The notes beneath the pieces were generated by a model. The model was not told where the DNA came from. It did no database searches and was given only the letters and a program-made list of their open reading frames with translations. From Armatimonadota bacterium (GTDB lineage: Bacteria > Armatimonadota > Chthonomonadetes > Chthonomonadales > CAJBBX01): 64,000 bases of DNA. The stretch's first letter is position 1; each line of letters begins with the position of its first letter. The stretch is from the NCBI GenBank assembly GCA_026392115.1, contig JAPLCQ010000081.1, positions 1-64,000 on the forward strand, written 5' to 3'. The translations under genes and the position numbers were made by a program. Shown here piece after piece: positions 33,132-41,955 of the stretch.

Positions 33132-34464
33132 CGTCGGCTACCGCCGTGTCGGCCGTGACCGTATTGGCACGGCCGGCACGGCGCACCAGCGTGTACCCCA
33201 CGACGCCAGCCAGCGTTGAGGCGCAGAGGATGGCCACCTTGGCAGTCGCCAGAAGGGCCGCATCGGCGAACGCGAGCCCCGCGATGAAGACCGCCATGGT
33301 GAAGCCGATGCCGCCCAGCCAACCGGCCGCATGGAGCTGCCGCCACGTCACGTCGCCGGGCAACTCGGCCACCTTGAGCCGCACCGCCAGCCACGAGAAG
33401 AGGGTGATGCCGATGGGCTTGCCCAGCATCAGTCCCAGGATCACGCCCAGCGGGACGCCGACGTGCCCCGATGCGCTTAGCCCCGCGAACGAGACCCCCG
33501 CGTTGGCCAGCGCGAAGAGCGGCATGATGCCGTAGGAGACCCAGGGGTGCAGGGCATGCTGCATCCGCTGCAGCGGGGTCTGGACCTCCTCGCAGGCACG
33601 CTCCAGGGCGTAGACGGCGGCCTGCTCCTGCGTGTCGAGACCCGGGCCTGCCGACCCGCCGCATCCCAGTTCGGCCAGGCTCTCGGCCACTCGGTCGCGG
33701 AAGTCATTCCGGTCGATGCGCGTGGCGGCCGGCACCGTGAAGGCCAGCAGCACTCCCGCCACCGTGGCATGGACACCCGACTGCAGGAAGGCGAGCCACG
33801 CCGCGATGCCGATGAGCGTGTAGGCCAGCGGGCTTCGCACGCCGGCCCGGTTGGCGCCCAATGAGAGGCCCAACAGCCCCACGCCCGCGAGCAGCACGGG
33901 CAGAGAGATGCCGTGGCTGTAGAAGAGCGCGATCACCGCCACGGCTCCGATGTCGTCCACGATGGCCAGCGCGGTCAGGAAGACCTTCAGCGCGAAGGGA
34001 ACGCGCGGACCCGCTAGGGTCAGCACTCCCAGCGCGAAGGCGATGTCTGTCGCCATGGGCACGCCCCAGCCGCGCGCCTCGGCCGTGCCCGCGTTGCACG
34101 AAGCGTAGATCAGCGCCGGGACCACCATGCCGCCCAGCGCCGCCGCCACCGGGAGGGCGGCCTTGCGGGGCGTGGCCAGCTCTCCCGCGATCACCTCGCG
34201 CTTGATCTCCAGGCCGACGAGGAAGAAGAAGACGGCCATCAGCCCGTCATTCACCCAGAGGTGGAGCGGCTTGGCCAGGCGGAGCGAGCCCGCGCCGGCC
34301 ACGACCTCCAGGTCGAGCACCTGATGATAGAGGCCCGCAGCCGGGGAGTTCGCCCAGACCAGCGCCGCCAGAGTGGCGGCCAGCAGCACGATGCCGCTGA
34401 ACGCCTCGATGCGGACGAACTGCTGGAAGGGCTGCAGGATGCGGCGCAGTCGGCGGGCAGGCAT
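33118..34464 (-). CDS. nhaA: Na+/H+ antiporter NhaA
   Basis: A 448-residue inner-membrane antiporter exchanging Na+ for H+ and helping pH and sodium homeostasis. About eleven or twelve hydrophobic segments are visible. Family hallmarks are 'FFFLVGLEIKRE' (residues 79-90), the discontinuous-helix Asp140 in 'MATDIAFALG' and the ion-binding pair Asp170-Asp171 in 'LAIVDDIGA'. 'KPIGITLFSW' and 'GWLGGIGFTMAVFIAGLAF' close the fold. Length is slightly above the ~390 residues of E. coli NhaA because of a loop near residues 240-290 containing 'AVYALERACEEVQTPL'. It ends inside the convergent SBBP gene (14-bp overlap). The next gene upstream on this strand starts 23 bp away. Confidence 0.95.
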   Translation of the reverse strand: MPARRLRRILQPFQQFVRIEAFSGIVLLAATLAALVWANSPAAGLYHQVLDLEVVAGAGSLRLAKPLHLWVNDGLMAVFFFLVGLEIKREVIAGELATPRKAALPVAAALGGMVVPALIYASCNAGTAEARGWGVPMATDIAFALGVLTLAGPRVPFALKVFLTALAIVDDIGAVAVIALFYSHGISLPVLLAGVGLLGLSLGANRAGVRSPLAYTLIGIAAWLAFLQSGVHATVAGVLLAFTVPAATRIDRNDFRDRVAESLAELGCGGSAGPGLDTQEQAAVYALERACEEVQTPLQRMQHALHPWVSYGIMPLFALANAGVSFAGLSASGHVGVPLGVILGLMLGKPIGITLFSWLAVRLKVAELPGDVTWRQLHAAGWLGGIGFTMAVFIAGLAFADAALLATAKVAILCASTLAGVVGYTLVRRAGRANTVTADTAVADATAP

Positions 34465-34486
34465 GAGGGCTACCGTCGGTTCGCGG

Positions 34487-35431
34487 TCATAGCGCCCAGC
34501 CGCGAACCAGCCTCAGCCCGGCCGGTCCGGGCTCCAGGCGTGCGGCATGGCCCGACGGAAGGAGCGCGGTGTCACCCATGGCTAGCGGCTCGCCGTTCAG
34601 GCTTCCCGAGCCGTCCACCACGCTCATCAGGGCGAAGCCGGCGGCCACGGGCGCTAGCTCCACGGGGCCGCCCACTTCCAGCAGTTCGGAACCGAAGACG
34701 TGGCTGGAGGGGAGCGGCGCGGCCCGAAGGGGACCGGCGCCTTGCGGCTCGGGATGCGCCACGCGGAGGCCCTTCTGTGTGCGGTCGATGCAGGCGAGGC
34801 CTTTGTCGATGTGGATTTCGCGCCCGACGCGGCCCCAGTCATAGAGGCGGTAGGTGATGTCCGAGTCCTGCTGAAGTTCGTAGACGACGACGCCGGCTGT
34901 GAGAGCGTGAACCGTTCCGGCGGGGATGTCCACCACGTCGCCGGCCCGCACCGGCGCACGGGCGCAGACCGACGCGGCGTCGTTGCCGGCGACGGCGGTC
35001 GCGAGCGCCTCTTGCGTCAGGTCGCCATCCACCAGGCCGAAGAGGATTTCGGCTCCCGGCTCGGCATCGACGACGTACCAGAACTCGCTCTTGCCGAAGG
35101 GGTAATGCTCCAGCTCCCTGGCCAGCGCGTCGGTGGGATGTACCTGCACAGAGAGGTTCTCGCGGGCGTCGATAAACTTCACCAGAAGCGGGAAGCGCGG
35201 GAAGCGTTCAACGGTGGAGCCGAACAGGGCTCGGCGTCCTGCGCCGAAGAGGTCACCCAGTGTGGCGCCGGCGTCGGGGCCGTTCAGGACTTCGGACCCG
35301 GACCAGGCCTCCCAGCTCTCGCCCACCGGGCCGGGGGCCTCCGGCGTGCGGCCCAGCGCCGTCAACAGCCAGTCGCCGCCCCAGACCACGTTCTTCACTC
35401 TCGGCCGAAGCCGCAAGGCCTGCGTCGCCAT
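34487..35431 (-). CDS. manA: class I mannose-6-phosphate isomerase
   Basis: A 314-residue zinc-dependent cupin-fold isomerase converting mannose 6-phosphate and fructose 6-phosphate. Metal-ligand motifs are 'LSVQVHPTDALA' (Q-x-H), 'GKSEFWYVVDAEPGA' (Glu) and 'IPAGTVHALTAG' (His). 'WGRVGREIHIDKGL' is the family C-terminal landmark. The size matches the short bacterial type (~315) rather than the ~390-residue E. coli enzyme. The ATG at 35431 shares its A with the TGA of the upstream amidotransferase gene, so translation is coupled; GGAGGG is 10 nt upstream. It gives entry of mannose into glycolysis or supplies mannose 6-phosphate for glycans. Confidence 0.93.
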   Translation of the reverse strand: MATQALRLRPRVKNVVWGGDWLLTALGRTPEAPGPVGESWEAWSGSEVLNGPDAGATLGDLFGAGRRALFGSTVERFPRFPLLVKFIDARENLSVQVHPTDALARELEHYPFGKSEFWYVVDAEPGAEILFGLVDGDLTQEALATAVAGNDAASVCARAPVRAGDVVDIPAGTVHALTAGVVVYELQQDSDITYRLYDWGRVGREIHIDKGLACIDRTQKGLRVAHPEPQGAGPLRAAPLPSSHVFGSELLEVGGPVELAPVAAGFALMSVVDGSGSLNGEPLAMGDTALLPSGHAARLEPGPAGLRLVRGWAL

Positions 35432-36153
35432 CAGTGTCCGCCCTCCTCGCCGCACCTCGTCACGAACCCGGCGAAGAGCGCCGCCGACCGCGGGCAGACC
35501 GGCGCCATGTCCTCGGGGTGGTACTGCACGGCCACCACGCGCCCGTCAGCCGTCTCCAGCGCCTCGACGAGGCCGTCCTCGGCCCGGGCGCTGATCACCA
35601 GGCCCGGGGCTACGTCGCGCACGGCCTGATGGTGGAACGTGTTCACCCGCAGCGGCTCAGGGCCCACCAGGACCGCCAGATGGGTGCCCGGTTCAGCCGT
35701 AAGCCCGTGCGTGCCGAGGTGCCTGGCATCGGTCTGCCGGTGGACGACGCATGACGGCCGCTGGTCGGGCAGGTCCTGGTAGAGCGTCCCGCCCAGCGCC
35801 ACGTTGAGGAGCTGGATGCCGCGGCAGATGCCCAGCACCGGGAGGCCCCGTTGCACCGCCAGCCGTGCCAACGGAATCTCCAGGTCGTCGCGCGCGGGCG
35901 TCACCACCACTTTGGGGTGGCGTTTCGCCTCGCCGTACCGCTCCGGGCAGATGTCCTCTCCGCCGGCGAGGAGCAGGCCGTCGAGCCGCTCCAGGAGCGC
36001 TTCGATGTTGGTAGTCAGGTTGGGCAGCAGGACCGGGGTTCCACCCGCCGCGATCACGGCTCGAGCGTAGGCCCACACGAGTCGGTCGCCGGCCGGCTCG
36101 CCGCCGTCATTCGCGAACACGCTGCACGAGATGCCAATGAGGGGCTGCTTCAC
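35431..36153 (-). CDS. class I glutamine amidotransferase-like (C26) hydrolase, PuuD-like
   Basis: A 240-residue cytoplasmic gamma-glutamyl hydrolase family protein. The nucleophile Cys lies in 'VLGICRGIQLLNVALGG', the catalytic His-Pro-Glu in 'VVAVQYHPEDM', and 'DGLLLAGGEDICPERYGE' is the family N-terminal landmark. 'HHQAVRDVAPGL' is the usual F-H-x-Q-A-like segment. PuuD-type enzymes split gamma-glutamyl-GABA in putrescine catabolism, but relatives have varied substrates and no other putrescine gene is here. It is coupled by a 1-nt overlap to manA. Assignment to the family is firm, the substrate is not. Confidence 0.85.
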   Translation of the reverse strand: MKQPLIGISCSVFANDGGEPAGDRLVWAYARAVIAAGGTPVLLPNLTTNIEALLERLDGLLLAGGEDICPERYGEAKRHPKVVVTPARDDLEIPLARLAVQRGLPVLGICRGIQLLNVALGGTLYQDLPDQRPSCVVHRQTDARHLGTHGLTAEPGTHLAVLVGPEPLRVNTFHHQAVRDVAPGLVISARAEDGLVEALETADGRVVAVQYHPEDMAPVCPRSAALFAGFVTRCGEEGGH

Positions 36154-36193
36154 CCACGCCTCCTGCGCCGGCCCCGTCCGAGGCCAAGGTTGG

Positions 36194-36230
36194 TATACTC
36201 TACCCGAGCGATATCCGCCCCGCCGGGGCG
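36194..36230 (+). promoter_or_regulatory. -10 box TATACT and 5' leader hairpin
   Basis: TATACT (36194-36199) lies 50 nt before the ATG at 36249. The leader contains the self-complementary CGCCCCGCCGGGGCG (36216-36230, 6-bp stem with a 3-nt loop), then GGGGGAAG as ribosome site. No clear -35 is present. Confidence 0.4.
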
Positions 36231-36248
36231 AACCCCGGGGGAAGTCCC

Positions 36249-36698
36249 ATGCGCATCGATCTCGACGACAACAGCGAAAACGACGCCGGTCAGGCCGACG
36301 CGGGCCTGATCATCCGCTCCGAGAGCGCGTCACGCCGCAAGCGGCGCGGCCCCACGCCCGCGCAGTTGCGCCGAGCTGAGAACATCCGGATCGTGACGCT
36401 GGTGGTGGTGATCTTCGCCTCGCTGATCGGCTTCATGCTCTATCAGGTCGCCGAAAAGAAGAAGCAGGGCTCCAACACGCTTGACGTCGCCACGCCCAAG
36501 CAGGTCACCGTGGGCAAGCCCTCCGGTCCCACCGTCGTGCCGGGCGGCGCCGGACCCATGGCCGCGAGGGGGCAGCGAAGGGTCGAGACACCGCGCCAAA
36601 CCGGGTTCAGGCAGACGCCGGGTGTGGGCGGACCGCCGGACGACGGCGTGGGCGAGGGGCGAAAGGCTCCGGAGGCCGCCAGCGAGGGCATGGAGTAG
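36249..36698 (+). CDS. small single-pass membrane protein with low-complexity tail
   Basis: I do not recognise a family. The 149-residue protein has an acidic N-terminus ('MRIDLDDNSENDAGQADAG'), a basic cytoplasmic patch ('ASRRKRRGPTPAQLRRAE'), one membrane helix at about residues 47-66 ('IVTLVVVIFASLIGFMLY'), and a Pro/Gly/Arg-rich outer tail. The start has GGGGGAAG. It is flanked by convergent and divergent genes, so it is a single-gene unit. The layout (charged N-end, one helix, low-complexity tail) resembles the protein at 47237-47554. Confidence 0.7.
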   Translation: MRIDLDDNSENDAGQADAGLIIRSESASRRKRRGPTPAQLRRAENIRIVTLVVVIFASLIGFMLYQVAEKKKQGSNTLDVATPKQVTVGKPSGPTVVPGGAGPMAARGQRRVETPRQTGFRQTPGVGGPPDDGVGEGRKAPEAASEGME

Positions 36699-36721
36699 CC
36701 CGGCGGCCCCCGTCGTCGTGG

Positions 36722-37555
36722 CTACGGAGCGGTGATCCTCACGATGGGCGACAGCCCGTCGCGCTGGGTGGTCCGCTGGTAACGGAAGGCCGGAACGCCG
36801 AACAGCATGGCGTAGTAGACGTGCCCCTCGGGGATGCCGAAGAGCGGCTTCAGCTCAGGCAACGCGCCCAGCGCCATCTTGAGGAGGCCCCACCAGACGG
36901 TCCCCAGCCCCGCGCTGTTCGCCATCAGCTCGAAGTAGGCCAGAGCCAGCGTCACGTCCTGCTCGGGGCAGGGCGCATCGGCGGGCGCGGAGATGATCAG
37001 CGCGTGCGGAGCTCCGCGGAAGAGGATGTCCAGCTTCTTGGAGTAGTACCGCGCCGCCACGCTGTGCAGGTAGGCGGCGCCCTCGGGCAGCGTCCCCGCC
37101 TCGCGCGCAGCCAGTACGCTGTTGAGCGCGGTCTCCCGGATCTTGCGCATATCCTCCTTGTCGTCGATGACGCGGAAGGTGAGCTCCTGCCGGTTCACGC
37201 CCGTCGGCGCGTGGCAGAGGTGCGCCAGGATGCCCGAGAGCAGGTCCGGGTCCACGTTCAGGTCCAGGTAGCGGCGGCAGGTCCGGCGGCCGCGCACCAG
37301 CAGGCCCATCTGCTCCAGCGTGGGCAGCTTGGCGGGATCCAGCGACAGGCTCTGGTCGGGGTTCCGGCCCAGGATGGAGATGGCCCCCACAGGGCAGACC
37401 GCGAGGCAGTGCTGGCACCGCATGCAGTCGGCCTCTTCCTCGGGCTTGATGTACGGTACGCCCTCGCCGGGCTGCTCGATGATGCGTACCGGGCAGTCCA
37501 ACGCGCACTCGCCGCACCGCGTGCAGGTCTCGGCATTCACCACGAAGTTCAGCAT
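36722..37555 (-). CDS. ferredoxin-nitroreductase fusion
   Basis: A 277-residue cytoplasmic protein. The N-terminal 60 residues hold two 4Fe-4S motifs: Cys11/14/17 with Cys21 ('CTRCGECALDCP') and Cys44/47/50 with Cys54 ('CMRCQHCLAVCP'). After a linker, an FMN nitroreductase domain runs from 'RGRRTCRRYLDLNVD' (FMN-binding R-R-x-R/Y) through 'GAPHALIISAPADAP' and 'GLGTVWWGLLKMAL' to the end. Electrons from ferredoxin-type clusters would reduce the flavin, so no NAD(P)H partner is needed. Such fusions are common in anaerobes and facultative bacteria, and the physiological substrate is unknown. The gene faces the small membrane-protein gene across 23 bp. Confidence 0.88.
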   Translation of the reverse strand: MLNFVVNAETCTRCGECALDCPVRIIEQPGEGVPYIKPEEEADCMRCQHCLAVCPVGAISILGRNPDQSLSLDPAKLPTLEQMGLLVRGRRTCRRYLDLNVDPDLLSGILAHLCHAPTGVNRQELTFRVIDDKEDMRKIRETALNSVLAAREAGTLPEGAAYLHSVAARYYSKKLDILFRGAPHALIISAPADAPCPEQDVTLALAYFELMANSAGLGTVWWGLLKMALGALPELKPLFGIPEGHVYYAMLFGVPAFRYQRTTQRDGLSPIVRITAP

Positions 37556-37585
37556 TCTAGGCTACTCCCCAGTCCATCGACGGGA

Positions 37586-37605
37586 CCCCCGGCTTGCGCC
37601 GGAGG
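37586..37605 (-). terminator. stem-loop between two minus-strand genes
   Basis: Arms CCCCCGGC (37586-37593) and GCCGGAGG (37598-37605) form an 8-bp stem with a tetraloop, reading GCAA on the minus strand. It lies 12-31 nt past the stop of the Gfo/Idh gene. No T tract follows, so termination would need another factor. Confidence 0.4.
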
Positions 37606-37616
37606 CCCGAGGGTTC

Positions 37617-38921
37617 CTACCGCATCGGCGTCTTGCCGGGCGCGGCCATGGGCTCGATCGCCAGCTTCCGATCCCAGGTGAGCGGATTGGGGAAGAGGTC
37701 CCAGCCGGACTCCATCACCTGCTGCCAGGTCACTTCCTGACCGGTGTAGGCCGCGATCCGGCCCATAATGCCCGCGATGGTGCTCATGGCCATGCGCTTG
37801 CCGTTGTTGATGGGCTTGCCGGCCTTGATCGACGCGAAGAACTCGTCATGCTCGATCTGGTACATGCTCTTGGAGTTGCCCTTCCAAGCCCATCCCGCGC
37901 CGGCCTTGATGGCGACGTTGCCGCCGCTGATGATGCCGTAGCCCTTGGCGCCGGCCAGGTAGTCCGAGTTGTCGGACTTGCATCCGTTGATCTGCCGCTG
38001 GGCCATGGTGGCGCGGGCGCCGTTGGGCCACTCGTAGAACACGTCGATGTGGTCGAAGATGTTGCCCTCGTTGTTGGGGTTCACCCGTCCGCCGGTGCCC
38101 ACGCATCGGAGCGGCGGCTGGTCGTTGAACGCCCAGAGGATCTTGTCCACGCTGTGGCAGGCCTGCTCCACCAACCCGTCGCCGGAGAGCCAGACGAAGT
38201 TGTACCAGTTCCGGATCTGCCACTCCACGTCGCCCATCCCCGCGGGGCGCTCCGAGGCGGGGGGCATGGGCTTCACCGGGCCGGTGATGTAGGTGGCGTG
38301 GACGTGGCGAATCTCGCCCAGTTCGCCGTCCAGCACGCGCTTGTAGAACTCGCGCCGCGGCGTGTCGTACCGCCAGCAGTAGCCCGCGACGAAGGAGAGC
38401 TTCTTCTGCTCCGCGATGGCCGCCGAGTCGATGACGCTGCGGGCGTTCACCGGGTCGGTGCCTGCGGGCTTCTCGGCGAAGAGGTGCTTGCCTGCGTCCA
38501 CGGCGTAGCGGATCTCGCGCGGGCGGAAGCCGGGCGGCGAGGCCAGGAGCACCACGTCGATGCCAGAGTTGATCACGTCCTTGTAGCAGTCCACGCCCAC
38601 GAACTGCTTCTCGGCCGCCACGTCCACGCGGGCCGCCACGGAGGCCTCGCCCTTGAGCGCGGCCAGCGCGCCGTCGATCTGCGACTTGAAGGCGTCGCCC
38701 ACCGCCACCAGGTTCACGCTGGGGTCGGCGGACAGCGCCTGCATGGCGGCGCCGGTGCCGCGCCCGCCACAGCCCACGAGGCCGACCTTGATCTTGTCCG
38801 CCGACGGGGACGCGTGGACGCCCACGGGCAGCATGCCGGCAAGCGCCGCGACGCCCGCCACCTTCCCCGTGTTCTCAATGAACTCCCGGCGCGTGGCGCC
38901 GTTCTCGCTGCTCTCATGCAT
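37617..38921 (-). CDS. Tat-exported Gfo/Idh/MocA oxidoreductase
   Basis: A 434-residue dehydrogenase with an N-terminal Tat leader: the twin-arginine 'ATRREFIENTGK' precedes the hydrophobic 'VAGVAALAGMLPVGVHA'. The Rossmann motif is 'KVGLVGCGGRGTGAA', the family motif 'HLFAEKPAGTD' and the active-site region 'DGLVEQACHSVDKILWAF'. The C-terminal part ('GDVEWQIRNWYNFVWLSGD') is of the secreted planctomycete/armatimonad type. Export with bound NAD(P) would suggest a glycosidase-like or redox-neutral reaction on extracellular sugars. AAGGGAG precedes the ATG. The next gene upstream runs in the opposite direction. Confidence 0.88.
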   Translation of the reverse strand: MHESSENGATRREFIENTGKVAGVAALAGMLPVGVHASPSADKIKVGLVGCGGRGTGAAMQALSADPSVNLVAVGDAFKSQIDGALAALKGEASVAARVDVAAEKQFVGVDCYKDVINSGIDVVLLASPPGFRPREIRYAVDAGKHLFAEKPAGTDPVNARSVIDSAAIAEQKKLSFVAGYCWRYDTPRREFYKRVLDGELGEIRHVHATYITGPVKPMPPASERPAGMGDVEWQIRNWYNFVWLSGDGLVEQACHSVDKILWAFNDQPPLRCVGTGGRVNPNNEGNIFDHIDVFYEWPNGARATMAQRQINGCKSDNSDYLAGAKGYGIISGGNVAIKAGAGWAWKGNSKSMYQIEHDEFFASIKAGKPINNGKRMAMSTIAGIMGRIAAYTGQEVTWQQVMESGWDLFPNPLTWDRKLAIEPMAAPGKTPMR

Positions 38922-39068
38922 GGCAATGGCTCCCTTGGCACGCGGCGTCCGATGCCGCGTCGTGTCGGCTTCAACATTCTGCGCGGGCGCCCGGGACTCC
39001 TGCTTCCTCTACGCGAAGGGATCGGCGACGCGCGTGGCGAACCTGCCCCCAACAAGGAGGCGTTGCCC

Positions 39069-40061
39069 ATGGTCACCACTGCCCTGTTGGCGCCCCTGCG
39101 CCTGGTGGATCGCGTCTACGGGCCCGATCGGCTGAAGCGCATCGAGGCGATGACCGGTCGGTCTCCGCTGCATATCGAACCCGCCGAAGTCCGCGCCCGC
39201 CTCGATGAGCTGGCCGGTGTGGAGATGATCCTCTCCACCTGGGGCATGCCCCGGCTGGAGGCGGCCGATCTCGACCGCCTTCCGCGCCTGCGGGCCGTCC
39301 TCTACGCCGCCGGGTCGGCGCAGCCCTTCGCCGGACCGCTGCTGGAGCGCGGCGTCGCCGTCTCCAGCGCCTGGCGCGCCAACGCCGTGCCCGTGGCGCG
39401 GACGGTCCTGGCGCAGACGCTGCTGGCCCTGAAGGGCTACTTCCGCAACGTGCGCGAGTACCGGGCCGATCCCGCCATCTGGCAGCAAGCCTTCATGGGT
39501 CCGGGCTCGTGCGGCGAGACCGTGGCATTGCTGGGCGCCGGGGCGGTGGGCTGCGCCGTGCTGGACCTGCTCCGGCCGATGGGACTGCGCCTGTTTGTCT
39601 TCGATCCCTTCCTCACAACCGAGAAGGCCGCCTCGCTGGGCGTGGAGAAGGTCACCGTGGCGGAGGCCTTCGCCCAGGGCTTCGTGGTTTCGAACCATCT
39701 GGCCGACAAAGACGAGGTGGCGGGGCTCATCGATGCGCGGCTCCTCCGATCCATGCGTCCGGGCGCCTGCTTCATCAATACCGGTCGCGGCCGGACCGTG
39801 AACGAGACCGATCTGGCAGCCGTCATGGCCGAGAGGACCGACCTCACCGCCCTGCTGGATGTGACGCACCCCGAGCCCATGCCTCCCGGCTCGCCGCTCT
39901 GGCGCCTACCCAACGTGCAGGTCAGCACGCACCTGGCCGGCGCCATCCAGGGCGAGGTGGGGCTGCTGGGCGAGCGGATGCTGGATGAACTGGGCCGCCT
40001 CCTGCGCGGTGAGCCGCTTCAGGACGCCGTCACGCTCGCCATGCTGCCGGTGCTGGCATGA
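39069..40061 (+). CDS. D-isomer-specific 2-hydroxyacid dehydrogenase
   Basis: A 330-residue NAD-dependent dehydrogenase, the expected length. The nucleotide-binding motif is 'VALLGAGAVGCAVLDLL' in place of the usual G-x-G-x-x-G variant, followed by the ribose-binding acidic residue in 'LFVFDPFL'. Catalytic positions are Arg in 'FINTGRGRTVNETDL', Glu in 'LLDVTHPEPMP' and His in 'VSTHLAGAIQ'. AAGGAGG lies 8 nt before the ATG. The stop overlaps the start of the GH127-like gene (ATGA), so the two are made together. Oxidation or reduction of a sugar-derived hydroxyacid is likely, but the exact substrate cannot be read. Confidence 0.88.
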   Translation: MVTTALLAPLRLVDRVYGPDRLKRIEAMTGRSPLHIEPAEVRARLDELAGVEMILSTWGMPRLEAADLDRLPRLRAVLYAAGSAQPFAGPLLERGVAVSSAWRANAVPVARTVLAQTLLALKGYFRNVREYRADPAIWQQAFMGPGSCGETVALLGAGAVGCAVLDLLRPMGLRLFVFDPFLTTEKAASLGVEKVTVAEAFAQGFVVSNHLADKDEVAGLIDARLLRSMRPGACFINTGRGRTVNETDLAAVMAERTDLTALLDVTHPEPMPPGSPLWRLPNVQVSTHLAGAIQGEVGLLGERMLDELGRLLRGEPLQDAVTLAMLPVLA

Positions 40062-41923
40062 TGCCTTCGCCCTGCCGCAGGAGTTCCGCATGTCGGTGCG
40101 GAACCATGGCGCTGCCGCTCGCACTGGTCGCCGCGCTGTCCGTGGTCCCGGTGCGCGGCCTGGCCGCAGCCGACAAGGAGAGAGCCTTGCACGAGACGTT
40201 CGCGCTGGAGACCTACGGCCGCCGGGCCTTCAACTACCTGGACCGCATGGTGGACGCCGACCACCTGCCCTACTTCAACGTCTTCTGGGAGACGCCCGCC
40301 GAGGCCGCGCACGACTGGCCCGACTTCGGCGACGTGATAACGCGTGCCCTCCAGGGCGCCGTCATGGCGAGGCAGATGACCGGCCGCGCCTCCACCAGCG
40401 AGCGGCCCTGGCTCCGCAAGGCGCTGGGTTTCATCGATCCCGAGACCGGCCTCCTCACCCGCCCCAAGACCGGCTTCAGCGAGCGCGTGGCCGATCCCGG
40501 CGACTACGCGCTGACGCTCTACGCGCTGGTCACGGTCTACGACGACGCGCCCGCGCCTGAGCTCGCCGCCGTCATCCGGCGCATGGTGGACGGCTTCCCC
40601 AGGGTGCGCAACGACAACCCCGGCTTCATGTGCTTCGTCATCAAGAGCCTCATGGCGGCCGCACGGAGCCTGAAGTACGAGCCCGCCGTGACCTACGCCG
40701 GCGAGTGCGTACGGTTGGTGACCGAGAAGGCGCCCATCATCCAGGACGACAACACCTACCCGCGCGGCGGCCATATGCACATGTTCACCCGCGGACTGGT
40801 GGGGATTGCCGACTACGCGCTCTACGTCAAGGACCCCGTGCTGTTCAGCCGCGTGGACGGCGCCTACCGCTACCTCCGGTCACTGGATCCGGGCTTCGGC
40901 TTCCTGCCCGAGGTGGTGGACCGGCAGGGCGACGTCATCGCCTGCGAGACCTGTTCGCTCATGGACTACATCGGCATCGGCGCAACGCTGGCCAACAACG
41001 GGCACCCGGAGTATTGGGCCGGCATCGAGCGGCTCGTCCGCAATCAGCTCGCCGAGAGCCAGGCCGTGGACAACTCGTGGCTCGTCTCCGACCCGAGCGG
41101 CAAGGACACCGAGCAGTTCACCCATCGCGAAGTGGGCGAGCGCATGGTGGGCGCCTATGCCGGCTGGAGTTCGCCCACGCACTTCGTGGCCTGCCGCGAG
41201 TTCCTCCACTGGGGCGGCCCCGAACTGCGCGGCAAGACGCGCGCCTTCCAGAACTGCTGCGGCGGCTCCGGCACCCACGCCTACTACATCGCCTGGAAGA
41301 ACGCCTCGCGATTCGATGACGGCGTCCTCTGGGTCAACATGCACCTCGACAAGCTCCTGCCGCAGGCCGAGGTCCGCTGCCTGCAGCCCTACCGGGGCCT
41401 CCTTCGCATCGAGCTGAAGGCCGACTGCGAGGTCCGCGTCCGCATCCCGGACTTCACCTGCCATGAGGAGCTAACGGTCACCGTCGACGGCAAGGCGATC
41501 GAGACAGCCGCAACGGGCTGCTTCCTGCGGATCGTCGGCGCCCGCGCCGGTCAGAGGATCGAGGTGCGCTACCCGATGCCCAGCCGCACCGAGAAGGTCA
41601 CCATCGGCAACCGCAAGTCCTCCGGCAAGGCGCAGGTCTGGTACCCGCTGCTGAAGGAGGCCGGCGCCAAGACACAGGGCGGCTTCAACCGCTACACCTA
41701 CCGTGTGACTTGGAAGGGCGATACCGTGGTTCGAATGGAGCCGGTGGGCCGCATGCCGAAGACCGGCTTCTCCGATTTCGAGAAGAAGCGCGTCGAGCTC
41801 TTCTACGGCGAAGAGGGCCCCGGAAGGCTCTACCAGCGCTCGCACATGCTGGCCGACGTGGAGCCGCAGCTCACGCCGCTTCACGAGGACCGAAGCCCGA
41901 TCGACTACTGGCGGCTGCGCTAG
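40058..41923 (+). CDS. GH127-like (DUF1680) glycoside hydrolase, probable beta-L-arabinofuranosidase
   Basis: A 621-residue (alpha/alpha)6-barrel enzyme with a hydrophobic leader ('ALPLALVAALSVVPVRGLAA'). The zinc/nucleophile site known from HypBA1 (one Glu, three Cys) is present: Glu297 and Cys299 in 'ACETCSLMDY' and the Cys400-Cys401 pair in 'FQNCCGGSGTH', the first of which would be the nucleophile. 'DYIGIGATLANNGHPEYW' and 'AQVWYPLL' are other landmarks. It starts with ATGA overlapping the dehydrogenase stop; an internal ATG at 40106 would shorten the leader and is possible. The substrate is probably a beta-linked arabinofuranoside or related sugar of plant glycans. Confidence 0.85.
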   Translation: MMPSPCRRSSACRCGTMALPLALVAALSVVPVRGLAAADKERALHETFALETYGRRAFNYLDRMVDADHLPYFNVFWETPAEAAHDWPDFGDVITRALQGAVMARQMTGRASTSERPWLRKALGFIDPETGLLTRPKTGFSERVADPGDYALTLYALVTVYDDAPAPELAAVIRRMVDGFPRVRNDNPGFMCFVIKSLMAAARSLKYEPAVTYAGECVRLVTEKAPIIQDDNTYPRGGHMHMFTRGLVGIADYALYVKDPVLFSRVDGAYRYLRSLDPGFGFLPEVVDRQGDVIACETCSLMDYIGIGATLANNGHPEYWAGIERLVRNQLAESQAVDNSWLVSDPSGKDTEQFTHREVGERMVGAYAGWSSPTHFVACREFLHWGGPELRGKTRAFQNCCGGSGTHAYYIAWKNASRFDDGVLWVNMHLDKLLPQAEVRCLQPYRGLLRIELKADCEVRVRIPDFTCHEELTVTVDGKAIETAATGCFLRIVGARAGQRIEVRYPMPSRTEKVTIGNRKSSGKAQVWYPLLKEAGAKTQGGFNRYTYRVTWKGDTVVRMEPVGRMPKTGFSDFEKKRVELFYGEEGPGRLYQRSHMLADVEPQLTPLHEDRSPIDYWRLR

Positions 41924-41955
41924 GCCGTCCGGTCGGCGGGCGGGGAGGAGAACCC

